A stretch of 24,711 nucleotides of DNA from Candidatus Altimarinota bacterium (GTDB lineage Bacteria > Patescibacteriota > Gracilibacteria > BD1-5 > UBA6164): the NCBI GenBank assembly GCA_020631575.1, contig JAHDGX010000009.1, positions 1-24,711 of the forward strand, in the 5' to 3' direction. Under the pieces are notes generated by a model, which was not told where the DNA came from, ran no database searches, and saw only the letters and a program-made list of their open reading frames with translations. This document shows, piece after piece, positions 7,088 to 16,718 of the stretch (within the stretch, counting starts at the first letter, position 1; the number at the start of each line of letters is the position of its first letter). Position numbers and translations under genes: made by a program.

Positions 7088-9379
7088 TTATAAATCTCAC
7101 TTCTCTATCATAGCCAGAGAAAGTTTAATTTCAAAGTATGATATATTTTTATTTCACTGCTCTTCAAGTGCTTGTTTTATAGGTTTGAGCTGCATATTTT
7201 CTAAAATAGCAACTGACTGAGTAGCAGCTTTTACCATCTTTCAGTGCTGCACGGAAACAAGTTCAAGTACTTTCATAAGAGAAATATCTCCTTGCTGATA
7301 GAGCTGCACTATATGACTCTCTATAGTTTGGACTCACAGTCACCTCTCTTTGGATATCTCATTTACGCTCATTCCCCCCTCAAAAAGAACAAGAGTATCT
7401 TTATAGGTTTGTCCCTTTAGAGATTTTTTCCCAGGAGACTGAGATCCAGTTTTTCATGATTTTTTGGAAGTATTTTTTATCTTTTGCATCACATAGCCAT
7501 TGAGATCAGAAATATTTTGCGTGATATACACATTTTTATACAGTGCTGCTCCCCCATACTCAGTCACTCAAATACAAGGGTACTTCCCATCTGTCTTAAA
7601 TAGAAAGTCTTCCATTATCAGAGCTTCAAAAAGAGCTGTTACCATCTCAAGGGTCATATCTGAAAATACTCCATAATGCTCATAATCATCCAGATGCCAA
7701 TCTGTTATTCTTTTATCATGACTTCCAGATAGGAGCTTCGCAAGCAGCGTTGCTCAAAACTTTTCATTATATTTTTTTACTGTTTCTAGAACGATACCAT
7801 AGGTAGAAGCTGGAAGAAATTTTTTCTTATCATCCTCAGAAATACTTCCAGACTCCAGGCAATAATCACAGAGTTTACAATTGGCTTCAAGATTTTTCAG
7901 GTCTTCCTCATCTCAAAAATACTCAAGAATAAACTTCTTGCGACATCATGGGTAAAATAGCAATCTCTTAATTTGCTCAAGTTTAAAATATCCTTCCACT
8001 TTGAGCATTTCTTGCCGTTTCCAATCTATCATCAGATGTGAATGTTGCCGTTTTTCCTGAAGAAGAGTGAGTCCACGTCCTCTAAAATCTGATTCACTGT
8101 CTGTCTGCTCAAGTCCTCTTCTCAGAATACTGTATTTCTCTAAAATTTTTACGATAGATCAGACAATCATATCGTTTCAAATTCCTGATTCACTTGCCAT
8201 AGTATAGTAGGTTTTTGCGACTCTCAGTCATTTTCCTTCTCATAGCTTTTGCTGCCCGTAGAGATAATCGTAAAAATCTAGTACTATTTTTTTATCTGGA
8301 TAGGTATTATCTATAAAAAATTCTTGGATTTTCGTGTCTCCATAGCTCGCAAGTACGACTCAATAACTCATCTTCCCATCACGACCAGCTCTTCCAACTT
8401 CCTGGTAATAGTTTTCTATACTTCCAGGTAGATTATAGTGGATAACAAAACGAATATCTTTTTTATCGATTCACATACCAAAAGCGTTGGTAGCTACCAT
8501 GACTTTGTACTCATCGTTCATGAACTTATTTTGCTCATTTTCACGAACCTCAGCTGTGAGGTCTCACTTGTACACTCCAGTCTTTACTCACTTTGAAATC
8601 AGATACTCACTCAGTTCTATAACATGTTTACGACTCGAGCAATATATGATTCCTGTTCCAGGGGTTTTTTCTATAATCTCAAGAGTTTTGGATTGTTTAT
8701 CATCCTTTTGTGAAACCTCACGTACTACTAAAATAATATTTTTCCTATCAAATCATGTGATAAAGCTTGTATATTTTCCTAGTCAGAGTCGCTCTACTAT
8801 ATCTTTGCGGACTTTTGGAGTTGCTGTTGCTGTCAGTCAGACTATTGGAAAAGATCTCGATTCTCATCAAAGCGTTTGTATAAAAGATTTAATCTTCATA
8901 TAGCTCGGACGAAAATCATGTCCCCACTGAGAGATACAGTGTGCTTCATCGATAGCTATAAGAGCTATTTTTGTTGATTTTAAAATTCCTATAAACTCAT
9001 TTGAGTTCAAACGTTCAGGAGCGATATAGAGAAATTTTATTGCCTGAGTGTCAGTACTATCATAGTATCTCAGCTCATGCATAATCTCAGCTCTCTCTGC
9101 TCAGCTCAGAGTTGAATTTATCAGTTCAGCACGTACTGAGAGCTCTCTGAGAGCATCAACCTGATCTTTCATAAGTGAAATCAGAGGAGAAACAACAATA
9201 GTAATCCCGTCTCTCACAATACCTGGAAGTTGATAGGTAAGAGATTTTCACCCTCCCGTTGGCATAAATACTAAAGTATCATTCCCCTTACAAATAGAGC
9301 TAATTATCTCTTCTTGGCCTTCCCTAAAACTCTCAAGACCAAAGGTCTTTTGCAATATATTTTGGAGTTCTTTTTTCAT
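7088..9379 (-). CDS. recQ: ATP-dependent DNA helicase RecQ
   Basis: RecQ is a 3'-5' DNA helicase of recombination and fork repair. The 763-residue product has Walker A PTGGGKS (residues 40-46, with Gly44 coded by TGA at 9248-9250), DEAH at 144-147 followed by CISQWGHDFRPSY, the TATAT motif III, NAFGMGIDK (one Gly is TGA) and QEVGRAGRDGK motif VI. The RQC zinc ligands follow, with Cys479 (CRKKFILEYFGDE) and NCKLCDYC. A C-terminal helix-turn-helix segment (about 660-763, GGMSVNEISKERGLGVQTIE) matches the HTH type found at the end of many RecQ proteins. No HRDC domain was recognised between them. First gene of the recQ-yaaA-hydrolase/VanY operon. Confidence 0.95.
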
Positions 9380-9435
9380 GTATTTTATTATGTAGTTTTT
9401 CCTGAGTTATTCAATCTAATATACAAAAACCGTAT

Positions 9436-9464
9436 TTGCTGAGAATATAATAATCTGGTACTAT
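9436..9464 (+). promoter_or_regulatory. Promoter of the LuxR-type gene
   Basis: A -35 TTGCTG (9436-9441) and -10 TACTAT (9459-9464) are separated by 17 bp. Transcription would start near 9471, about 23 nt before the ATG. Confidence 0.5.
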
Positions 9465-9493
9465 ATAAAGTATTACACATATACTCTCATAAA

Positions 9494-9958
9494 ATGCCAC
9501 ACAATTCTATTTCTGAAAGTCATGAAAAATTAGATTCTATAAATAATACAATAGAAATTTTTTTTACCTTAACAAAAGCTGAGAGAGAAGTTTTAGAAAA
9601 ATTACACCAAGGGAAAGGATTGAAAGAAATTGCCCATGAATTATGAGTTTCAGAGGGAGCAATCAAGCAGAGACACAAAAACGCTAAGATTAAATGCAAA
9701 AGTTTAAATACTTGAGCACGAGCTCTCTATTCAGAAGTTCTATGAATAACTCAGATAGTAAGTCTTGTTTACGATGTACCTACATCACACTTACTTAGTT
9801 GAAAAACAAAGGATAATACAAAGAATAAAGAATTGTTATTATTATATATCAAAAACTTAAGAAAAACAACAAGTGAAGTATGGCCAACACTAGTCACACA
9901 GGTTCAGAGAAATGCACGTCTATGAGTAAATAATGCTCTGGATTCAAACAGTAAATAA
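9494..9958 (+). CDS. Small LuxR/GerE-type helix-turn-helix protein
   Basis: The 154-residue product has an N-terminal DNA-binding domain at about residues 24-68. The sequence LTKAEREVLEKLHQGKGLKE followed by IAHELGVSEGAIKQRHKNAK is the LuxR-type (sigma-70 region 4-like) four-helix pattern. There is no receiver or ligand-binding domain. The C-terminal 85 residues match nothing I recognise. Several glycines are TGA. It probably acts as a stand-alone transcription regulator or a divergent sigma-factor-like fragment; its targets are unknown. It is divergent from recQ and directly precedes the GC-rich transcription unit at 10076. Confidence 0.7.
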
Positions 9959-10047
9959 AGTGCTTTTTACTCTTTAAGTATCCTTCCATATTCAACAGAA
10001 ATACTCAATATTATTTATAGTATAATTATAAAAATAGTACAAAAGTT

Positions 10048-10075
10048 TTGACAAGCTTTCTCATTTTCTTAGATT
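10048..10075 (+). promoter_or_regulatory. Promoter of the GC-rich transcription unit
   Basis: A perfect -35 TTGACA (10048-10053) and a -10 TAGATT (10070-10075) are separated by 16 bp. Transcription would start near 10082, exactly where the base composition changes. A second TATAAT at 10021-10026 has no good -35. Confidence 0.55.
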
Positions 10076-10400
10076 GAAAGATACGTTCTGCGTTACAACA
10101 TCCAGGCATGTCGGGTCCTCCCAATGACTTGCTCTTGATGAATTCAGGACGATTGCAACAGGGAACGAAAGGATATTTCCCATGATGACTCCAGGTCAAA
10201 CAACTGCAACTGCTAAGCGCCGCGACCGGTCGACAGCAACAACACAATCTTTGGGCCACAGCGACACACATCGTCAGCGGGGCCACGGTTCGCATCAGAC
10301 CACTGCCATCGGCGAAGGTTCTGCAGCGTCCGACCAAATCGTCATCTAAGGCGAGTTGGACATGAAACTTTGGGGGGCCTTTAGGCCCCTCTTTTCTTTT
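10076..10400 (+). ncRNA. GC-rich transcription unit, candidate structured RNA or foreign insert
   Basis: Between the LuxR-type gene and relA there is a 515-nt stretch without a convincing gene. About 325 nt of it are clearly richer in G+C than all neighbours. This part has its own promoter in front and a strong terminator behind, the classic sign of a structured RNA gene in an AT-rich genome. It contains the 10-bp palindrome CGACCGGTCG, two copies of GGGCCAC about 36 nt apart and a possible long-range pairing of GGACG with CGTCC. I found none of the signatures of tmRNA, RNase P RNA, SRP RNA or tRNA. A short plus-strand reading frame ending in TAA at about 10346 has no recognisable product. 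Confidence 0.45.
10372..10400 (+). terminator. Terminator of the GC-rich unit
   Basis: The stem GGGGCC/GGCCCC (10374-10379 with 10384-10389) has a TTTA loop and is followed by TCTTTTCTTTT. Confidence 0.9.
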
Positions 10401-10473
10401 GGATTAAATAATTGATTTCTCACCTAAAATCCCTAGTATACTAGACATATATTTCATATATTTTTTGCCTAGG

Positions 10474-11538
10474 ATGGAATACTACAGCGAACATGATCCG
10501 AGACAGAAGGATATAAGTGCTGAGGATATAATGAGTCTTCTATATTCTATGAAACGCTCAAAAGAAAACCATGCTCTGTTGACTGAATATTTTTTGCATG
10601 AGTTTGCAGTCAATCCATCCCACCTTATTTCTGTCCTGAAAATCATTAAAAAAGATCTTGCTGATAACTCAAACCCTGAACGAGAAAAACTAGCAAGAAG
10701 ATATTTGCACGTATTTTCGTTTTTATGTGAGAGATTTGGTTTATACGAGGATAAGCTAGAACTAGATGATTTATGTTTTTCTATTAATCACCCTGAAGAA
10801 TATTTACGATTTAAAAAAGAACTTTCTGATTATCAAAAAAATTCTGCTTCTATTCTCAAACAAGTAAAAACTTCTTTTGAAAAAGAAATATCATCACTCT
10901 GAATACATTTTGAAATAAAATGAAGATACAAAAACCTCTATTCTATATATAAGAAGTGTGAAAAAAAGAAAATAAAAAAAGTCCTCTCACTCGGAGATAT
11001 TTTTGCGTTTCGCATTATACTTTATGAGGATACAAACATATGTTATGATGTTCTCAATATCCTTCATGATGCATATATACCCCTCCCTCATAGATTTAAA
11101 GATTATATAAGTATACCGAAAATCAATGGTTACCAATCAATACACACATGACTTATCGGTATCTGCAAAAATTTAGATATTGCTATCGAGGCTCAGATTC
11201 GAACGAAAACTATGGATGATATAGCAGAATCTGGTATTGCAGCACACTTCCTTTATGCAAAAAATAAATCTACGAAACTTATAAACGAGAAAGAACAAAA
11301 ACTCATAGAACATCTCGAAGAGGTGGCAGAGAGTATCCCTCAAAGTCCGAATATATATTGTCTTTCTCCTGCTTGAGATATACTCAGACTCACAAGAGGA
11401 AGTACTACAAAAGATTTCGCATATAAAATACACTCAAAGCTCCCACAAAAAGCTCGTTATGCATTAGTAAATAACAATAAACAAAATATGAACTATATCA
11501 TGAAAAATTTTGATACTGTGCGAATTGTAACTTCCTAA
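10474..11538 (+). CDS. RelA/SpoT-type (p)ppGpp synthetase without HD hydrolase domain
   Basis: The enzyme transfers pyrophosphate from ATP to GDP/GTP, making the stringent-response alarmone. The 354-residue product starts MEYYSEHDPRQKD. Residues 1-145 are helical; the part around ERFGLYEDKLELDDLCF matches the linker just before the synthetase domain in long Rel proteins. The catalytic HD motif of the hydrolase domain is absent. The synthetase domain follows (GRYKNLYSIYKK from residue 150, RFKDYISIPKINGYQSIHT near 207-225, then EAQIRTKTMDDIAESGIAAH). From about 294 a TGS domain is seen (IYCLSPAGDILRLTRGSTTK, then DFAYKIHSKLP), at the C-terminus, with no ACT/RRM domain after it. The ATG at 10474 is preferred over an in-frame TTG at 10465. 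A -10-like TATACT sits in the palindrome CTAGTATACTAG at 10433-10444. Confidence 0.9.
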
Positions 11539-11548
11539 AATATCAAAT

Positions 11549-13138
11549 ATGATAACAAATACTGTATATAGAAAACTTCTAGAAAACATGGCTGAGGCCG
11601 TATGGATGGGTGATGAAAACGAAAAAACAGTGTATGCAAATCCTAAATTTTGCAAACTTGTTGGATATTCTCTTGAAGAAATGATTGGAAAACAATCTTA
11701 CATATTTTGGGATGAAGAATCTGCAAAAAAAGTAAAAAATACAAATACTTCTAAAAGAAAAAAAGGTGAAAGCTCAAGTTACACTTGAAATCTACTCTCC
11801 AAATCTTGAGAAAAAATATCTGTTATGCTCAACTGAACTCCATTGCCTGACGGTGGAACAATAGGTATCATGACAGACCTAAGAGAATTGAAAGAAAAAG
11901 AATCTATTTATCGTCAACTCGTTGAAAACATGGCTGAGGCCGTATGGATGGGTGATGAAAACGAAAAAACAGTGTATGCAAATCCTAAATTTTGCAAACT
12001 TGTTGGATATTCTCTTGAAGAAATGATTGGAAAACAATCTTACATATTTTGGGATGAAGAATCTGCAAAAAAAGTAAAAAATACAAATACTTCTAAAAGA
12101 AAAAAAGGTGAAAGCTCAAGTTACACTTGAAATCTACTCTCCAAATCTTGAGAAAAAATATCTGTTATGCTCAACTGAACTCCATTGCCTGACGGTGGAA
12201 CAATAGGTATCATGACAGACCTAAGAGAATTGAAAGAAAAAGAAGAAAACGAAAAAATACTCTATAATGCCGTTCAGTATTCTACAGATGCTATAATTAT
12301 GTGTAACCCTAAGTGAGAAATTACTTCATGGAATAAAGGAGCACAAATAATCTTCTGACACAAGAATACCGTTATTTGAAAAAACATATCTTCTCTGTTC
12401 GATAAAGAGGATATATCTGAAATACTACGATCTGATGAAGTTGTAAATAAATATGAACTCATATGAAAACATAAAAATAAATCTAAACTAGATATTTCTG
12501 TAACACAGACACATATTTTTGATATCCATAAAACTGAAATTGCTTCTTATCTTTTGATTTGCCGAGATATAACAAATCATAGGAAAATCGAACTTGAAAT
12601 GGAATCCAAGTATAAGAAAATTCGTGAAGTATATAAAAGTATAGGAGTTATTAAAAGACAGTCTGACTATATCTTTGAACTTTTAGAAATGTCAGAAAGT
12701 TATCACTATGATAATCAAAGTATCGGTGATTTTATTGTAACTTCTATTATTATGCTCACTCATGTTGATGGATGCGAACTTAGAATACTTGATAAAAAAG
12801 AAGATAAGCTCGATATGATTTCTCACTTTTGATTCTCTCAAGATTGGGACGGAAAAAAAAGGATTACTTTAAAATGATCTCTTGCAGAGCAAGCCTATAA
12901 AAATAGAAAACCATTGAAAATTATTGATATACTTAAAGAACCTAAGTATCAAACTCCTGCATTAGCAAGAAAACATGGTATGACCTCTCTTCTACTTATC
13001 CCTCTTATAAGTTGAGGTGACCTCATATGAGTCATATCCCTTTACACTAAAGCCAGTAAAAAACTAGAAATATTTGAAAATGAATTTATAGAAAAATACG
13101 CGAAAGTTATACAACTCGTACTAGCAAATTCTATATAA
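11549..13138 (+). CDS. PAS-PAS-PAS-GAF sensory protein without output domain
   Basis: Read with TGA as glycine the product is 529 residues. Two PAS domains (about 1-118 and 119-232) are identical over 107 residues. A third, diverged PAS domain follows (about 237-350: AVQYSTDAIIMCNPKGEITS...), then a short helical linker and a GAF domain (about 375-525: LLEMSESYHYDNQSIGDFIV, LRILDKKEDKLDMISHFGF, LLLIPLISGGDLIGVISLYT). No histidine kinase, GGDEF, phosphatase or DNA-binding domain follows. The protein would sense a ligand, light or redox state and act through a partner. It starts 10 nt after the Rel synthetase stop and is probably cotranscribed with it, which makes Rel the likeliest partner; that link is inference. 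No membrane segment is seen. Confidence 0.88.
11582..11902 (+). repeat. PAS tandem duplication, copy 1 (321 bp)
   Basis: This 321-bp stretch is identical, base for base by eye, to 11924-12244. The offset is 342 bp (114 codons), so the frame is kept. The 21-bp segments before each copy are homologous but diverged (KLL versus QLV before ENMAEAVW). Confidence 0.92.
11924..12244 (+). repeat. PAS tandem duplication, copy 2 (321 bp)
   Basis: Exact copy of 11582-11902, including synonymous positions and all TGA glycine codons. It encodes the second PAS domain. Confidence 0.92.
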
Positions 13139-13140
13139 CC

Positions 13141-16100
13141 CTAAAGTCATCTTGATAAGACCTCAAGAGAATTTATGAGTATAAATTTTCAAGAATCTAT
13201 CTTTAAGTGTGGTTCATTTCAGGATACAGCGTCTCGAAAACCTTGCATAATTCTTCAAGGCCCCACTTTAAAGTTTTTAAGGAAAAAGCTTCTGTATTTT
13301 TCCTCTTCTAGTTCATCCTGAAGCCTATCAAGAATTCCCTTTTGTGTCATATCTATTTCTGGATGCCATTGCATTCATATTATTCTATCATTTAATGCAG
13401 AGTAAGCTATAGGATTTCAAGTTAATACATCTCATGCTATAAAACTTAACTTTCAGCCATGATGTCATCTTTTCAATGTATCTCATCATGTAAGCCACCC
13501 GGTATGAGTCATTGAAGCTGTAAAATAGTCTGGTATACCCCTAAAAATATCGTGCTTTGGTTGTGTACTACCCGGTGATTTCCAGATTCCTACATTTGTT
13601 GCTCAAAATTGTGCCATTCCTGGCTTTGTAGCTACCATACCTTCATGATACTTTTCTCATATCAGATCTCACATAACTTGGTATGAAGCACATACTGCTA
13701 ATTGTCTCAACTTAGGATTTTCTTCAAGAGCTTCTAAGAGTCAGACTCCTATATGTTCTTTAAAAGATAAGCCAAAATTATCATAAGCGTCTGTCCAACT
13801 TCCTCATCATATAATAATTCCTCCATGTTCTTGATATACTCACAACTGGTCTTGAATATGTTGAATGTGACGAATAGTGTCACCAGAAACTTCATCTAGT
13901 GGGCGAAAACTCATGGGAAGAATAAGGACATTATCCCTTACCCAGTTAGATCAAAAAATACTTTTTAATTCTTCTAGCATAAAATCATTCGTTATGCAGT
14001 CTTGATAAGAAAGAAAGCATATTGGCTTATACTGATGAATTCATGGTCTTGAAGATACTCTTTTAGCATGAGAATTTACATTTGCTTTAAATCTCTGGGC
14101 TCTTTGAATAAATATAGTTTCTTGTCATAAAAGTTCTGAGTTATCAGGAAGTCAATTGATCTTCTCATGATATCTCCTGTTTATATCGCTAAATTTTCAA
14201 CTTTCTCCATCTCAGTATCTTGGAAACGTATAGACCTGTCATGATTTTAAAGGTCGTAAACTTCATGATTCAGTTGCTGCTAAGTTTCCTTCGTACGTAT
14301 GTAGTTGCATCTCTACTCTTGACTCAACAGAAGCTATTATATCTTTAATATCTTGAGAATCTAGGATTTCAGTCTCGTCATTTATTCTTATTTTTTGACG
14401 TAGAAATTTTTTATAATCATCGATACTTGTCATATCATTAATATCCGCAAGTATACGTAGTGTAAGTATTGGTGTAATATCTTTTAGCTCTTTTCAATTG
14501 TATTCTTCTAATAGTCTTTTTAATACTTCATCTTCTAACATAGCTTGAGTATCAGAAGATAGCTCACTTATATGATTTTTGTCTCGAATATCAATGCCCC
14601 ACTGGTATATTTCAATAAAAGCAGATAAAATAGAATTTACATAGGGGGTAGTTTCTTTTTCAAGTGCTTTTTCTAAAAGTGATACTTCCGTTGCCGTTTT
14701 TACAAGAGCTTGAAATTCTCGGAAAATATCTACTGTCCCACTTACTGATCCAGCTTTAGTGATTTCAAAAAGTCTTTTTCTTACTTTATTTACTATTTTG
14801 ATATATGGCCTAGATAATGTTTCTTCTAAGGTTTCAAACTCAATATTTTTCTCAAAAAATTTAAATTTTTCCGTATCAGTAAGATAACCTTTAGGATGTT
14901 TTTTTTGTATAAAAACACTTAATGGTCTACGGGTAGCACCGTCAATTACAACTTCTACCTTAAAATTATGTACTCATAACTCTCTTATTACTTTTGAAAT
15001 CTCCTGAAATCGATATATACGTGAAAAAGATGCTTTTGCACCATCGGTTGTCAAAACTCAACCAGGCACAAGAGCTTGAAGATTTTGCTTTATATCCTGT
15101 CTAAAAATTTCATCATCTTCATGGGAATCAGATCTAGTAGCACTAAACAAATGCACAGGTTCTTCAACCAGATTCGGTATATCTGTAAAATATCACTGAG
15201 AAAAATCACCAAAGTACATATCTGTTTCTTGATTGAGATTGATACCACAATCAGTATTTCATATCTGAAAGAAGAAATCCTGAGTAAAAAATTCTGAGAG
15301 CAAATCTGTCGGTGATAAATCACTATCAAACACTCAGAGGCTATCTCAAAACTTTTGTTTTAATAAATCTTCTGGAATGTCTATATTATCTCATTGAACA
15401 GCAATCCTATTAATTGAAGATTTTACACTATCAAGTTCTGATTGTATTTTTTTTTCTAATGCATTTAACTTTCCAGTAATAAAAACGATACTATGATCCT
15501 TCCTTGGAATATACTCTCATTCAAATAATTGCCTAAGATCTCTAATTACAATGTCATCTAAAACATAACCCTCTTGAGATATTTTGTTTCTCAATCTTCT
15601 CACAGAGTTGGCCTTCTGGTGACGATGCTTTTTTCAAGTTTTTAAAAATGACTCAAATCTATTTGAAATATATTTTTTTGTATCACTCGCAGAGTATCAT
15701 AATAATCTCATGAGTATTGCTTGAAGCTCAAGCGGGAGTACCCTAGGAGTATCATATTCAAAGTGTCATGAAGTTTTTATCTCTCAAGTTTCAGGATTAA
15801 ACAAAAAACCAAGTTCTTCTCATGGATCCATTGAAAAGTTTCTAAGCTCTTCAAAAATATCGTTTACATCACAGAAAGAGTCTTTTTTTTCGAGGTTTTC
15901 TACTCTTGTATCATTTTCTCTATACCATCTATTCTTTAATCGAATCTTTAAAACAGCTCAGAGAATATTTATAAAATTTATAACATTTTTATTATCTAAA
16001 TGTTCATTTTTTACAAATTTTAATAAAAGAGGCTCAAGTGGAAAATACATCTTATCACCAACTCATAATTGTTTCCATACAATTTCTTGAGAATCTTCTC

Positions 16101-16662
16101 ATGAATCCTTTATGAGTTGGAGTGGTAATACTCAGTTTCCAGGACCTTTATGAACATGAATTGGTTTTCCCCATGCAGAATCAGAAGCATATCTTTCAGA
16201 TAATACTTTCTGCATTTTCTGAAATCATCATACCCTTAATCAATGACTTCTTTCTGCAAGTCACATCCTATTTACTGACCAGTCTCAAGCAGTTATAAGT
16301 TCTGCAACTCACGACACAATCAAGACCTCTGAAATATCTTGATATACTTGATGAAAATCTGAAGTAGATGAAATATGTTCCCCTTTATTCCTCAAATCTT
16401 CATATCGGGAGAAAAGTTCAAAAATATATGACACTATATCTTCTTTTGTACTCTCTGAGTCTATCGTGTGTCATACTCTCCCGAGGTAACTACAACGATC
16501 TTTACCAAAAGTAGTATCAAAAAGTCCTTCTACTATCTTTTGAGGAAGATTAGAATCATCACAAACTTCATGAAGTTTTTCTAAAGACTCTATATCATCT
16601 GTAGGTAATGAAAATTCGTTATACATATAAGTATTATCAATAATTTCTATAAATTTAAACAT
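13141..16662 (-). CDS. Large protein with methyltransferase-like motifs and C-terminal class I glutamine amidotransferase domain
   Basis: One uninterrupted frame of 1173 residues; I checked every codon for TAA and TAG. About fifty codons are TGA. The C-terminal domain (about 890-1110) is a class I glutamine amidotransferase: GIIIGGGSW at the oxyanion strand, nucleophile Cys991 in VCASYQ, and QWHPEI with His1100 and Glu1102. Further N-terminal, HVHKGPGNG (169-177) looks like SAM-methyltransferase motif I, and VHLFSATRSDSHEDD with LQALVPGGVLTTDG (about 505-540) looks like motif IV and the following strand-loop; about 300 residues lie between them. Residues 550-850 are helical and unknown. A possible role is glutamine-dependent amidation or ammonia release combined with methylation, but the substrate is unknown. 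It converges with the PAS gene, 2 nt between stops. A hairpin ends one base before its ATG. Confidence 0.7.
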
Positions 16663-16663
16663 T

Positions 16664-16702
16664 AATAATAAAAAGTCAATATATCATTGACTTTTTATTA
16701 TT
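16664..16702 (-). terminator. Hairpin between ciaB-like gene and the large amidotransferase gene
   Basis: A perfect 17-bp inverted repeat AATAATAAAAAGTCAAT/ATTGACTTTTTATTATT (16664-16680 with 16686-16702) has a five-base loop. On the minus strand its 3' arm ends in a T-rich run. It follows the metallopeptidase stop by 16 nt and ends one base before the next start codon, so it serves as terminator for one gene and 5' leader hairpin for the other. Confidence 0.75.
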
Positions 16703-16718
16703 ATATTTTTATATAAGC

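Noticed and set aside
10026..10337. Minus-strand reading frame of 103 residues in the GC-rich unit
   Set aside because: Cysteine-rich sequence without family pattern, opposite to the promoter and terminator of the unit; probably a chance frame.
10076..10400. tmRNA, RNase P RNA or SRP RNA
   Set aside because: None of the conserved core sequences (tRNA-like end with CCA, GAGGAAAGTCC and ACAGAA, or the SRP loop) are present on either strand.
11582..12244. Insertion sequence or CRISPR as explanation of the repeats
   Set aside because: There are only two copies, in frame within a PAS gene, with no transposase, no terminal inverted repeats and no short spacer-repeat pattern.
13139..16662. Several short plus- and minus-strand frames within the large gene
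   Set aside because: They are shadows or fragments created by reading TGA as stop; the joined frame is continuous and carries domain motifs.
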